From assembly GCA_020438795.1 (NCBI GenBank), contig JAGQTY010000021.1:1-59841 (forward strand): DNA of 59,841 nt. Reading direction: 5' to 3'. Shown here piece after piece: positions 42,374-52,600 of this stretch (the first letter of the stretch is position 1; every line of letters starts with the position of its first letter). This DNA comes from Actinomycetota bacterium. GTDB taxonomy: Bacteria; Actinomycetota; Actinomycetes; S36-B12; GCA-2699445. The position numbers were made by a program, and so were the translations under genes. A model generated the notes under the pieces. The model did no database searches. It was not told where the DNA came from and was given only the letters and a program-made list of their open reading frames with translations.

Positions 42374-44577
42374 GAACCTACATTGCGCGCGCCGCTGTTG
42401 TGGGCGCCGTGGTCTGCGGCGCTCTTGCTTGGCTGCCGCTGTTCGGCTGGTGGGGCCTGCTCCTGCCGCTCGCGGTCGCGATCGTCCTCCCCTGGGCGAT
42501 TGCGTCACTGGGTCGGCACCGGTCATGGCCGGCGCTGGGAGTCATGGGCGCCTCAGTGTTGGCGTTCCTGGTCGCGGCTGCGCTTACCGTTCACTTCGAT
42601 ACCACGGCGGGTGGCTTGCCTACGGTGGACACGCTCGTCTCAGTGACGCTGGGCCTCGGTGACGGGATCGAGCAGATCCTCACCTCGCCAAGCCCCGCCT
42701 ATCCTGAACCGGCAATGGTGTTTGTGCCCTTCGCAGTGGTCTGGTGGACGACTCAGGCCAGTGCGATGCTCGTTTCGGCGGGCAGGTTCAGGCTGGCACT
42801 GCTGCCCCCTCTGGCGGCGTGGCTGGCCGGGGTTGTCGCCAGCCTCGGCATGGGGTCCGTGACGCTAGTATCGTCGGCCGGACTTGCGCTGGCGATACTT
42901 GTGGTGCTCACCTCTTCAACACTGCAGGCAGCGAAGCTGGCCGCGGGTCGCACCGTCGTACTGATCGCATGCCTGACCGCGGCCACCCTGCTGGTTTGCC
43001 TCAGCCTCGGGCCCCTGACCCAGCCGTGGGACCCTCGCAGCATCGTGTCCCCGCCGGTGGACAGCACGCCAGTGACAGACCCGCTGCAACAGGTGCAGGC
43101 ATGGAACGCCGACCCGGCGGCAGTGGAGGTATCGGTGGACTTCCACGGTTCCTCACAGCCGTTGGTGCTGAGCATCCTGGAGGACTACGACGGCAGGACC
43201 TGGAACGTCGGCTCCGGCTACCTGCGGGCAGGCCAGGACCTGCCGGCACCACCCGCCGAGCAGCCGGCCGCCGAATCCAGCACCGCCGATATCACCGTTG
43301 GGCAGCTGGATGGCGCAGAGTGGGTTCCGGTCATCGACCGTCCCACGACAGTCAGCGATGGTCAGTGGCTGGTGAACACCCCGACCGGGATGCTGCGGCG
43401 GGTGGCTGCCGGCTCCGCAGACAGCATGCCCTACTCGTACACCGTCACCGGTGCCGCGCCGAACCTCGCCGTGTCAGACAACTCGACCGGGTCCGCCGGC
43501 ACTGGGATCGAGGGTGCGGGAGAGCGGACCACGCAACTGCCGGCCAACCTCCCGGACTCAGTCACGATGCTGGCGGCTGACGCAACGGCGGGGGCCCAGG
43601 GCTCGACGGCCAAGGCGCAGGCCCTGGCCGAGTACCTGCGCAACAACTATTCCAACGACCCTGCCGTGCCCTCCGGCAGTTCGCTCGGTCAGGTGCGGGC
43701 CTTCCTCGAGGACACCTCGGTCAGCAACCGCCACGGTTTCGTAGCCGCCTATGCGCTGCTGGCTCGCATTGTGCAGCTGCCCTCTCGCATCGTGATCCAG
43801 TTCAACGATCCGGGCGCAGACGCTGCTCTTGACGGTGCCGACGTCGTGGCTGTGCCGCAGGTCTGGTTGGGCCCGGCCGTGGGCTGGCAGATGTTCGACC
43901 CGGTCCCTGAGGAAGGCGAAACGCCGAGGAACGCTCCGCAGGGAGCCTCGGAACTCCAGACTCCGGACGTTCCAGAGGTCATTCCGCCGCAGGCCGAGCG
44001 ATGTGATGGCGCCTGCTACGAGGAGCCACCGACGTCGCTGCCTCTGTGGTTGCGCCTCACCATGGGCCTCGTGGCACTCAGCCTTCTCGCGACGCTCGGC
44101 CACCTGGCAGCCATCCGGGTGGGCAAGCGGCGTCGATTGCGCCGACGACTGGCCGGGCCACCGCGGGTGTCCGTTCGAGGTGCCTTCGCCGAGGCAGTCG
44201 ACGAGTACCTCGACGCGGGGCTGCTGAATCCCTCGCCCGACCTGACCGATGCTGAACTCGCTGGACGTCTCCCCGCCGAGACGGGCCTCGTCGAGCTTGC
44301 GCGACTGGCGGATGCTGCCGCATTCTCGCCGCAGGCACCCGGACCCCAGATGGTCACCTATGCCTGGATGCTCTCCGATGACGTGCGCGGCCACCTTGCC
44401 GATGAACTGACTCCCGTTGTGCGACTCCGGCAACGGTTCAGCCCGCGCTCGCTGCGATTCCGGGCCCGGCTCAGCCGAGCCAGACGTTCGTCGGTCGCCA
44501 CCGGGTCCGCACGCGAGGCTACGGCATGGCCAGAGCCGCAACTGCATGAGGGCCTGTCGGAAGGGACGGCAAAGTGA
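42370..44577 (+). CDS. Transglutaminase-like membrane protein lacking Cys and His of the triad
   Basis: This 735-residue protein resembles TgpA-type proteins. About six membrane helices lie within residues 5-220, then an extracellular region, one further helix near 560 (LWLRLTMGLVALSLLATLGH) and a cytoplasmic DUF4129-like tail. The transglutaminase-like core is at about 415-520. Where active proteins have GxCxxFA, this one reads SNRHGFVAAYALLARIV; the HAWVEV His is also missing (VVAVPQVWLGPAVGW), while the FDP Asp remains. It is therefore probably a non-enzymatic binding or scaffold protein. It corresponds to the tgm gene of PFNA clusters and is coupled by overlaps on both sides. Confidence 0.85.
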   Translation: MRTYIARAAVVGAVVCGALAWLPLFGWWGLLLPLAVAIVLPWAIASLGRHRSWPALGVMGASVLAFLVAAALTVHFDTTAGGLPTVDTLVSVTLGLGDGIEQILTSPSPAYPEPAMVFVPFAVVWWTTQASAMLVSAGRFRLALLPPLAAWLAGVVASLGMGSVTLVSSAGLALAILVVLTSSTLQAAKLAAGRTVVLIACLTAATLLVCLSLGPLTQPWDPRSIVSPPVDSTPVTDPLQQVQAWNADPAAVEVSVDFHGSSQPLVLSILEDYDGRTWNVGSGYLRAGQDLPAPPAEQPAAESSTADITVGQLDGAEWVPVIDRPTTVSDGQWLVNTPTGMLRRVAAGSADSMPYSYTVTGAAPNLAVSDNSTGSAGTGIEGAGERTTQLPANLPDSVTMLAADATAGAQGSTAKAQALAEYLRNNYSNDPAVPSGSSLGQVRAFLEDTSVSNRHGFVAAYALLARIVQLPSRIVIQFNDPGADAALDGADVVAVPQVWLGPAVGWQMFDPVPEEGETPRNAPQGASELQTPDVPEVIPPQAERCDGACYEEPPTSLPLWLRLTMGLVALSLLATLGHLAAIRVGKRRRLRRRLAGPPRVSVRGAFAEAVDEYLDAGLLNPSPDLTDAELAGRLPAETGLVELARLADAAAFSPQAPGPQMVTYAWMLSDDVRGHLADELTPVVRLRQRFSPRSLRFRARLSRARRSSVATGSAREATAWPEPQLHEGLSEGTAK

Positions 44578-47534
44578 GTTCAAAGGTGCAGAGCCATCTG
44601 CTCGTCCGGCAGGTGTCGACGCTGTTCGCCCAGCTGCGGCGCTGGCTGTGGCCAGCGCACTCGCGGCTCGGCCAGCGCAGTGTGGCATCGGTGTCTGCCC
44701 TGGCACTGGTTGCGGGACTAGTGGCCCTGGGCACGGGCTTTCGCACCCAGCTGCTCGACGTCGTTGACGATGCCGCATGGTTGCTGAACAGCAACGGATC
44801 GGCCAGTCACGCCTCGGCGATCACTGGTGACGTGGACTACCGGGTCACGTTCACCGGCGCTCAGGGCGACGACATGGCCCTCGTGCAGCGCGACGATGGC
44901 GTCTACCTGCTCAACCGCAGCACCGGGTCGTTCGCGAAGATGGATGAGTCGCTGATGCGACTCAATGCGTCTGGCGCCGCCGGCGCTTCGAAGGGTCTGC
45001 AACTGTTCGTCGGCAGCTCGGTGGCCTACGCCGTCGACATGGTCTCCGGGGTCGTTCACCCGGTGAGCCCGCAGGATCTACAGGCCAGTGACGACCCGAT
45101 CGACTTCCCCAGCGGCTTCGACTCCGCGATCATCGACCCAGCTGGGGCGTTGCTCGTCGCCCCCGCTGCCGAGGGGATCGTGATCCCGGTGAGCGGGGAG
45201 GGTCGCGGTGACCAGATCGAGATCGGCGAGCCGGGAGATCAGCTGGAGCTTGTGGCAGTCAACGGCAGTCCGGTGGCGGTGAACCTTTCGAGGATGGAGT
45301 TCGCGGCCGTCACAGGGGACGGTCGACGCAGTGATCCGCAGGTGATCGAGGGTGCGCAGGCCTCACCCGACCTGATGCTCTCGGCCAGCGAGGACCAGCC
45401 GTTGCTGTGGATCCTGGACCGGGCGAACGGCAGTCTCCAATGGGTCAACCCCGCCAATGCCGCCACGAAGTCCTTCCCTATCACGGTCCGCGGTGACGGC
45501 CTCGGCCGTCCCGTCGTCAACGGTGATGTCGTCTATATCACCGACGCGCAGCACGGCAGGGTCTACTCCTACGACACCGACGGCAAGCAGCACAGAACGC
45601 TCAGCATCCCGCGTGGTGCCGAACAGCTGGAGACCTTCGTCAAGGACGGCAGGCTGTGGCTGAATGATCCGGACAGCGCCTGGGCCATGAACGTGGACGC
45701 GGACCAGGAGTCCACCGAATACGACAAGTTCACCAAGGACGCCCCGAGTGCGGAGATCACCGACACCACCGACGATGCTGCCCCACAGATCGTCGGAACC
45801 TCGTCCGGTCAGGCAGCTCCCGTTGCAGCGCCCGCGCCGCGGCCGGCACCAGATCCGCCGGCGCCCGCACCTCGCCCGGCCGTACCCGCCGAGCCCGGCC
45901 CAGCGCCTGCCGGAGCAATGCCGCAGGGCCCCACGGCAGGCGGCTCCGACGGTGCCGGGACGGACATCCCCAGCGACTCCTACGGTGACACCGACCCTGA
46001 GGTGAAGGGGAGCCCCCCGGGATCACCGGCGAACCTCACCGTCACTGCCGGCGACGGCTCCCTATCGGTCAGCTTCGGGCCTGCCCCCACCAATGGCCGC
46101 AAGGTCGATCACTACGAGGTCAGCACGGTTCCGAGCGCGAACGTGATCAGTGAACCGGCGCGAGCGGGTGCGGCCAGCTACTCGGTCACGATCCCCGACC
46201 TGCAGAACGACACCCCGTACAGGGTCATGGTCGTGGCAGTGGACACCGCCGGTGAGCAGGGCAAGTCGAACACGTCGGAGCCGGTCAGGCCCCGCTCGGG
46301 CATTCCCGGGTCACCGGGGGCGGTCGGCGTCGAGGAAGGTGACCGAACCCTGACCGTCTCTTGGGAGCCCGCCGAGGGCGAGAACGTGGTCGGCTATCGA
46401 ATCATCGCTCGCACCGGCAGTGGCGGCGAGGACAGCCGGACCGACGTCGGCGCTGAGGTCTCCTCCGTACCGCTGGCCGGGCTCACCAACGGGGCCGACT
46501 ACACGGTCTCCGTGCGGGCCGTGGGGCCGGGTGAGGAGCCGCAGACGTCACCGCCGTCCTTCGCCGAAGGCGCGTTCAGCCCGTTTGGAGCGCCATCGGC
46601 TCCGCAGGCTGCGGAACTCACGTCTCAGGACCGTGGCCTGCTGGTCCGGTGGCAAAGCCCTAATGACGGCGGCAGGCCCATCGATCGCTACTTGGTCGCT
46701 TATGCCCAAGCCGGTCAGGAGCCGAGCGTCGTCGAGGTGACGGATGGGCTCAGTGTGAGCCTCGACGGCCTCACCAACGGGGTCAGCTACGCCGTCCAAG
46801 TGCAGGCCGAAGGGCCCGGCGGTCTCAGCGACTGGTCGCCGGTCTCCTACGAGTTGCCGCAGCCGCAGCCGAATGCTCCCCGGAGCTTCAGGGCAAGCCC
46901 CGGGGACAGGTCCGTGACACTCTCCTGGCAGCCGCCGAACGGCGAGGCCGTGATAACCGGCTACCGGATCAGGACCAACGGTGCCGACGACATCGACGTC
47001 GGTCCCGGCCGGACCGACTGGGTCGTCGAGGGTCTGACCAATGGCAGGTCCTACTCATTCACCATCGCCAGCCTGTCCGACGGCGGACAGTCGGCCGATG
47101 AGAGCGCGTCGGCAATACCGGTGGGTGCCCCGATCGTGGCTGAGGAATGGTCGTCGGCCACGACCGACGAGTTCAGCGCAGGTGTGAGCATCGACTGGCA
47201 GGGGGGCAGTGGTGGCCGGTGCAGCTACTACTTGGAGAGAGGTCCGGGGGGCCGACACAACTCCTGTGACACCTCGGTGCGGTACTCAGGCCTGAGTCCC
47301 GAAACCGAATACATCCTGATCTACACGATCAGCAGTGCGCAGGGATCAGACGAAGTACAGATTCGCTTCAGTACCAAAGCCCAGCCACCTGAACCCGACC
47401 CCGTCCCGGAGCCCGATCCCGTTCCTGAGACCCCTTCCGACCCCGATGCTCCCGAGAACGCAGCGACCGCAGCCGCAGTGCCGCGGACCACTCGCAGCAA
47501 CCTCGCCGTCGGCGGGGGTGTTCCCGATGCGTGA
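44574..47534 (+). CDS. Membrane-anchored protein with beta-propeller-like region and FN3 repeats
   Basis: This 986-residue surface protein has one N-terminal membrane helix at about residues 40-58 (VASVSALALVAGLVALGTGF). An extracellular repeat region, probably a beta-propeller, covers about 75-390 (DGVYLLNRSTGSFAKMD, PLLWILDRANGSLQWVNP, GRVYSYDTDGKQHRTL). A Pro/Ala-rich linker (about 405-460) is followed by about five fibronectin type III modules starting near 478, 574, 670, 766 and 850, with the recurring LTNG..Y.V motif. A second Pro/Glu/Asp-rich stretch precedes the end. It matches the fn3 gene of PFNA clusters and overlaps its neighbours, so it probably acts with the kinase as a sensor or adhesin. 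Confidence 0.87.
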   Translation: MSSKVQSHLLVRQVSTLFAQLRRWLWPAHSRLGQRSVASVSALALVAGLVALGTGFRTQLLDVVDDAAWLLNSNGSASHASAITGDVDYRVTFTGAQGDDMALVQRDDGVYLLNRSTGSFAKMDESLMRLNASGAAGASKGLQLFVGSSVAYAVDMVSGVVHPVSPQDLQASDDPIDFPSGFDSAIIDPAGALLVAPAAEGIVIPVSGEGRGDQIEIGEPGDQLELVAVNGSPVAVNLSRMEFAAVTGDGRRSDPQVIEGAQASPDLMLSASEDQPLLWILDRANGSLQWVNPANAATKSFPITVRGDGLGRPVVNGDVVYITDAQHGRVYSYDTDGKQHRTLSIPRGAEQLETFVKDGRLWLNDPDSAWAMNVDADQESTEYDKFTKDAPSAEITDTTDDAAPQIVGTSSGQAAPVAAPAPRPAPDPPAPAPRPAVPAEPGPAPAGAMPQGPTAGGSDGAGTDIPSDSYGDTDPEVKGSPPGSPANLTVTAGDGSLSVSFGPAPTNGRKVDHYEVSTVPSANVISEPARAGAASYSVTIPDLQNDTPYRVMVVAVDTAGEQGKSNTSEPVRPRSGIPGSPGAVGVEEGDRTLTVSWEPAEGENVVGYRIIARTGSGGEDSRTDVGAEVSSVPLAGLTNGADYTVSVRAVGPGEEPQTSPPSFAEGAFSPFGAPSAPQAAELTSQDRGLLVRWQSPNDGGRPIDRYLVAYAQAGQEPSVVEVTDGLSVSLDGLTNGVSYAVQVQAEGPGGLSDWSPVSYELPQPQPNAPRSFRASPGDRSVTLSWQPPNGEAVITGYRIRTNGADDIDVGPGRTDWVVEGLTNGRSYSFTIASLSDGGQSADESASAIPVGAPIVAEEWSSATTDEFSAGVSIDWQGGSGGRCSYYLERGPGGRHNSCDTSVRYSGLSPETEYILIYTISSAQGSDEVQIRFSTKAQPPEPDPVPEPDPVPETPSDPDAPENAATAAAVPRTTRSNLAVGGGVPDA

Positions 47535-49293
47535 CACAACGGTGGCGGCTCTCGGCAGGCCAGTGGTCGAGGGTTTCGAGGTGCGGCAGTTGCTCCACTC
47601 TGGGGTGCACTGCGACGTCTGGTCGGCCGTCGCTGATCACCTGCAGTCACCCATGGCGCTCAAGGTCTTTCACAGCGCTGCGCTGGATCAGGCCGCGATG
47701 GACGGGTTCGCCATGGAGGCCGGAACGGCGGGTCGCCTCACCGATCTCGACGAAGTGGTGACGTTCCATGGGTGTGGCTTCACCGCCGGCGGAGCCCCCT
47801 ACCTGTCCATGGATCTCTACGACGCAGGCAGCCTGCAGGATGTCCTGAACGAACGATTGCCCCATCAGGTTGGCAGGCCGCTGTCAGCTGCCGAACTGGC
47901 GGCCGTCGCCCGGTTCCTGGTCACTGGCCTGAGCAGGGCACATGAACGTGGCGTGTTGCACCTCGACGTCAAACCTGCGAACGTTCTGCTGCGCCGGGAC
48001 GGTCGCCTCGGTATCGCGGACTTCGGGCTCAGCCGGATCGTGGGGTTGTTGGCGCCCGATGGTGGCCGCGCCCTCACGCCCGAGTTCGCTGCGCCGGAAC
48101 TATGGCAGGGCGGACTCGTCACCGCAGCCACCGACGTATACACCGTCTGTGCGACGTTGTACTGCCTGGCCACCGGAGTGCCGCCGTTCACTCAGCAGGC
48201 GGGTGAGTCGATCGAAGACTTCTGGGTCCGTACCCGCAGGGCGCCGGCGCCAGAGCTGGCCCGCAAAGACATCCACGCGAGGCTGCGGTCGATCATCGTC
48301 GCGGGACTGTCCGACAATCCTGCTGCGCGACCCACGCTGAACGCTCTCGGCGATGCCCTGCCCAAGTTGAGGACGGCCGAGCGGCAACTGCTCGCTACGA
48401 TGGCACGTCGCAGCGTCCGAACATCCACGCAAATGCAGGGTTTCCCCGCCGAGACCACCGCCGTCCAGGCACCGGAGAGCCGGGTCGGCTCGCCCTCGGC
48501 GGTCACCCCGACGGCGGCAGACGGATTGACCGCCGTTGGTGCGTCCAGGGCCAGGCAGACAACGCTGGCACCGGCGCAGGGGTTGGTTGCCCGTAGTTCG
48601 CAGATGAGCACAGAGACGGAAAGGGGCGCTGCCCCTTCGATACAGGCCGACCCCGGCTCGAGCTGGCGCGATCCGGTCTCTTCCGGCCGGCCGCCGCACT
48701 ACGAGACGCGGCAGGTCCACGTCCCGACCGTGCCCGAAGGAGTTGACCCCGCGCCTCGGCGTCGCCGACGCAAGGCCCCTTGGCTGATCTCCGCCGCAGT
48801 CGCGGTTGTCGGAGTACTGGCTGCTTCCACCATGCTCTGGTGGCCCGATGACGACGCGATCCCGGTCACGGCGGCCGAGCTGCTGGCCCTGCGGCCCACG
48901 AGCCTTGATATCACCGAGGTGTCCGGAAGCGCACACGTGACCTGGCGAGACCACGCCGAGCACCTCTACCCATGGGTCGTCGCACACCAGGCCGACACCG
49001 AGTATGACCCGGGCTATGTGTTCAGCGATGCCGAGACCCAGAGTGCATCCTCGGCGATCGTTCCCAGAATCGAGGCAGGCGCTGGCTACTGCTTCAGGGT
49101 CGGGCTCGTCGTGGCTGACGAGGGGGTCAGCACCGTGTGGTCCGACGAGAGCGTGTGCCTGAACGGTGCGAGTCCACCGACGGGCTGGGCCCCAGAAGTC
49201 ACCGCGGGCAGGAGTGACCTGAGCCTGTCTGAGGCCAGCCAGCCGCGTGATCCACCGGAGACCGGCCTCGGGAACGAGACGACAACTGAATAG
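47527..49293 (+). CDS. Transmembrane Ser/Thr protein kinase (Pkb2/PknB type)
   Basis: This 588-residue kinase has an N-terminal catalytic domain (about 15-280). The ATP Lys is in MALKVF, the catalytic loop is VLHLDVKPANVLL (HLD instead of HRD, with Asp, Lys and Asn kept), DFG is in IADFGLSRIV, and APE is in TPEFAAPELW. The Gly-rich loop is degenerate (LLHSGVHCDVWSA). A Thr/Ser/Gln-rich linker leads to a membrane helix at about 420-440 (APWLISAAVAVVGVLAASTML) and an extracellular FN3-like domain. ATG at 47527 overlaps the FN3 gene by 8 bp. An FHA domain, the classic phosphothreonine reader, lies two genes downstream in the secretion ATPase. Confidence 0.9.
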   Translation: MRDTTVAALGRPVVEGFEVRQLLHSGVHCDVWSAVADHLQSPMALKVFHSAALDQAAMDGFAMEAGTAGRLTDLDEVVTFHGCGFTAGGAPYLSMDLYDAGSLQDVLNERLPHQVGRPLSAAELAAVARFLVTGLSRAHERGVLHLDVKPANVLLRRDGRLGIADFGLSRIVGLLAPDGGRALTPEFAAPELWQGGLVTAATDVYTVCATLYCLATGVPPFTQQAGESIEDFWVRTRRAPAPELARKDIHARLRSIIVAGLSDNPAARPTLNALGDALPKLRTAERQLLATMARRSVRTSTQMQGFPAETTAVQAPESRVGSPSAVTPTAADGLTAVGASRARQTTLAPAQGLVARSSQMSTETERGAAPSIQADPGSSWRDPVSSGRPPHYETRQVHVPTVPEGVDPAPRRRRRKAPWLISAAVAVVGVLAASTMLWWPDDDAIPVTAAELLALRPTSLDITEVSGSAHVTWRDHAEHLYPWVVAHQADTEYDPGYVFSDAETQSASSAIVPRIEAGAGYCFRVGLVVADEGVSTVWSDESVCLNGASPPTGWAPEVTAGRSDLSLSEASQPRDPPETGLGNETTTE

Positions 49294-49300
49294 TGACGGC

Positions 49301-49322
49301 CCCCCAGCCGAACGGGTGGGGG
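49301..49322 (+). promoter_or_regulatory. Stem-loop before the WXG100 gene
   Basis: CCCCCA (49301-49306) and TGGGGG (49317-49322) form a perfect stem with a 10-base loop in the short gap between the kinase stop and the WXG100 start. With the larger hairpin after the WXG100 gene it may frame a processed or stabilised esx segment. Confidence 0.5.
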
Positions 49323-49345
49323 TGAGAGTGAGAGGAAGAACAGAA

Positions 49346-49612
49346 ATGACCATGCTCCGCGTGACGCCAGCCGAGCTCGACACCCTGTCGGCACGGTTCA
49401 GCAGGGAGGCACAGTCGGTGACCACCGTGATGAGCTCCATCGACTCAGTCGTCAGGTCCACCCAGTGGGACGGTGTCGCCTCTGGCAAGTTCCAGCAGGA
49501 GTGGGAGGCGTACAAGCGTCACCTGCAGCGCCTGAATGAGGCACTGAACGAGACGTCGGCTGCAGTGAAGAAGCAGGCGGCGAACTACCGCGCTGCGGAC
49601 GGCCAGCTGTAG
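49346..49612 (+). CDS. WXG100-family (EsxA-like) secreted protein
   Basis: This 88-residue helical hairpin protein has the signature WDG in STQWDGVASGKFQQEW between two amphipathic helices (LDTLSARFSREAQSVTTVM and the C-terminal LNEALNETSAAVKKQAANYR). WXG100 proteins are the small substrates and activators of type VII secretion. The ATG (49346) has GAGGAA upstream; an upstream in-frame extension overlaps the kinase end and is not used. A C-terminal YxxxD/E-type signal is only approximate (NYRAADGQL). The gene is single rather than a pair and lies directly before the EssC-like ATPase that would export it. Confidence 0.9.
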   Translation: MTMLRVTPAELDTLSARFSREAQSVTTVMSSIDSVVRSTQWDGVASGKFQQEWEAYKRHLQRLNEALNETSAAVKKQAANYRAADGQL

Positions 49613-49620
49613 CAGGACGA

Positions 49621-49650
49621 TCGGCGGTGGTGAGTGATCACCACCGCCGA
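49621..49650 (+). terminator. Perfect 13-bp hairpin between WXG100 and EssC-like genes
   Basis: Left arm 49621-49633 and right arm 49638-49650 are exact reverse complements with a GTGA loop. It begins 8 bp after the WXG100 stop codon and lies just upstream of the ATPase start. No T-run follows, so it could be an attenuator or an mRNA-stability element that raises WXG100 levels over the ATPase. Confidence 0.65.
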
Positions 49651-49661
49651 CGCGGCCCGGC

Positions 49662-52600
49662 GTGAGAGACAGTGTGGTGAGTGACATGGAACTGCGGTTG
49701 ACCTGCGACTTCGCCGACCTCACCGAATCCATCGATGTGGCGGTCTCATGCGGCGAGGCCACGCGCGTCGGCGACCTCGTCACCGCAGTCGCTGACAGGG
49801 TCGGTTCCGGGGCTGACACCGAGCTGGTCTGGTTGCGTGGCGCCGGTGGGCGCGTGTCTCCCGGTACTGTCGTCGGCGCCGTGGGCCTTTGTGACGGCGA
49901 TGAGCTGCGCATCGGCCACCGCGAAGTGGATCGTGGGTGGTTCCATGTGCCCGAACCCGTTCGGCCGGGCTGGCGGTTGCGGGTGGAGTCAGGGCCTGAT
50001 GCTGGTCGGGCTTGGCTGCTGACCGACGACGGCGACTACGTCGTGGGACGGCAACCGGAGTGTTCCATGCAACTGACTGACGGTTCCGTGTCGGGTCGGC
50101 ATCTGAATCTGCGGATATCCGCCAACGGCATGATGCTCACCGACCTGGGTTCCAGCAACGGCACCACAATGGATGGCGTCGTCCTGCGCGAACCGGCGCC
50201 GGTCGCGACTTCAGTTGCGCTGCAGATCGGTGCTGACATCCTCGTCCTGGAGCCGTACTCGCCGACGGCGCGGATGCCACGACCCGACCAGGGTCGCATC
50301 GGCTTCAACCGTCCCATGAGAGTGCCGGTCGTGGTCCCTCAAGGGACAGTGCCGCTGCCCGAGGTTCCGCGAAAGCGTGAGCCGCAACCGTTCCAGTGGA
50401 TCATGATCATGGCCCCAGCCATCCTGGGGCTGGGGATGTTCTTCATGATCGGGCAGCCATGGTTCCTGCTCATGATGATCGGAACCCCCATCATGTTCGG
50501 CGGCCAGCAGCTGATCGAGAGGCGCCGGGCCAAGCGGGACGGATCGAACGCCCGCCAGTCCTTCGACGAACGCTTGGACCGGGCCGACGAAGACCTGCGC
50601 CGTCAGAATCTGGCTGCCGTGGCAGCGCTGCGCCGGCGCTTCCCGTCCGGTGCTGAGTGGTTGCTGCGTGCGGTCAACCGCTGCACCGACGTGTGGGACC
50701 GGCGCCGGGGCGATGACTTCCTCGTGATTCGGCTCGGGCTGGGGAGTCGACCGGCACCCGTGTCTGCGCAGCTCCCGTCTGTCGGTCAGGAAACCGACGT
50801 TGAGGCCGACGCGCTGGCCCGCGCTCGTCAGGTGGAGCAGCGCCACCTCGCGGCGCTACATGTCCCGGTAACCGCGGACCTGGCAGCCGTCGGAGTGCTG
50901 GGTGTTGCGGGCACGGGTGCTGCCTCGCTTGCGGCGGGCTGGGTGCTGCAGGCCGCTGTCGCGCATTCCCCGCGGGATCTCGCCATCGTGGTCCTGGGTG
51001 ACGACGAGGCATCCGAGCAGTGGGCGTGGACCAAGTGGCTGCCCCACACCCATGTGCTGACCGCTGACGACCGGTCCTCCACCGTGTCCGCCTCCGGACG
51101 CGAGGCCGCAGAGTTGTTCGAGACAGTGGAACGCCTCCACAGTGTTCGGAAACGGGCTTCGGAGGCTGCCATGAGTGCCTCGGATCAGTTCTCGCCGCAC
51201 ATCCTGGTCGTGGTCGCCCCCGGAGCTCCGATCTCGCCCGCCCGCTTCGATGCCGTCATGGCTCAGGGCGCGAGGTACGGGATCACTGGATTGGTCTTCG
51301 CCGAGAGTGTGCACCTGCTGCCCGGCACCTGTGGGGCGACCGTGGATGTCCCCAACGACGCGCACGCTGGCCCCGATGACGCGGTGGTGACATGGGCGGA
51401 TGGCTCATCGGTATTCGTCAACTGCGACAGGGTGCCGCTGGAATCCTGCCTCCGGGCAGCGCGGGCATTGGCGCCGGTGGTTGATGTGTCGGCGGCCGGC
51501 TCGGGTGGTGAGGTGCCCTCCTCCGTGCTGCTGAGCCAAGCACTCGGGCTGGAGGACCTGTCAGCGCAGGAAGTGGCCTCCCGATGGGCGGACATTGACC
51601 TGGGACGATCCGCCCCGATCGGTGCGACCGCGTCCGGTATCGTGCACCTTGACCTGCGACGAGACGGGCCGCATGCGCTGGTTGCCGGCACAACCGGGGC
51701 GGGCAAGAGCGAGTTCCTGCAGTCCTACCTCGCCTCCCTGGCAGCCACTCACTCACCACAGCAGCTGAACTTCGTCCTCGTGGACTACAAGGGCGGGGCT
51801 GCATTCCGCGAATGCGTGGGACTGCCGCACACGGTCGGCTTCGTCACGGACCTGGATGAGCACCTCACCGAACGGGCGCTGCTGTCGCTGGACGCAGAAC
51901 TGGTGCGCCGTGAACGCATCCTGAACGAGTACGAGGCCAAGGATCTGCTCGGACTCGAGCGGGAGAACCCTCAGGCTGCGCCGCCGGTGCTGCTGATAGT
52001 CATCGATGAGTTCGCCGCGCTCGTCAAGGAATGTGAAGCGTTCGTGGACGGCGTCATGGACATCGCCCAACGGGGCCGCAGCCTCGGCGTGCATCTGATC
52101 CTGGCCACTCAGAAACCCGGCGGTGTGGTGAACGCCAACATTCAGGCCAATACCGAGGTGCGCATCGCGCTACGGATGGCCAGTGAGGACGAATCCCGCG
52201 ACGTGGTGGACGTTCCCGACGCCGCCCACCTGAGCAAGGCAACACCCGGCCGGGCGCTGCTGCGGTATGGCGCGGGCGCCCCAGAAGTCTTCCAGGCCAC
52301 CTACGCCAACAGTCCTCACTCGCCGCAGGGCAAGCCAGATTCGCAGGTGAGTGCGGACGGAGCCTCGGCTGTCGAGTGGGTGTTGCCGTGGGCCAGTGGC
52401 CGATATCAGCCGGCTGCTCCGCGCGTCGAGGCGGTCCAGTCGGGTGTGACCGACCTCGAAGTGCTGGTCTCAGCCGCCAGGGAGGCCGCTGAGCTGGCGG
52501 CTGTGCCGCGGCTTCATCGTCCTTGGCTGGAATCCTTGCCGGCTTCTATGTCGGTCGCTGCGCTCACCGATGGGCGCGACGGCGACCTCCGCGCCGGGTC

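Noticed and set aside
43558..44778. 406-residue minus-strand frame over the transglutaminase-like and FN3 genes
   Set aside because: It crosses the boundary of two well-supported genes on the other strand and has the composition of antisense sequence.
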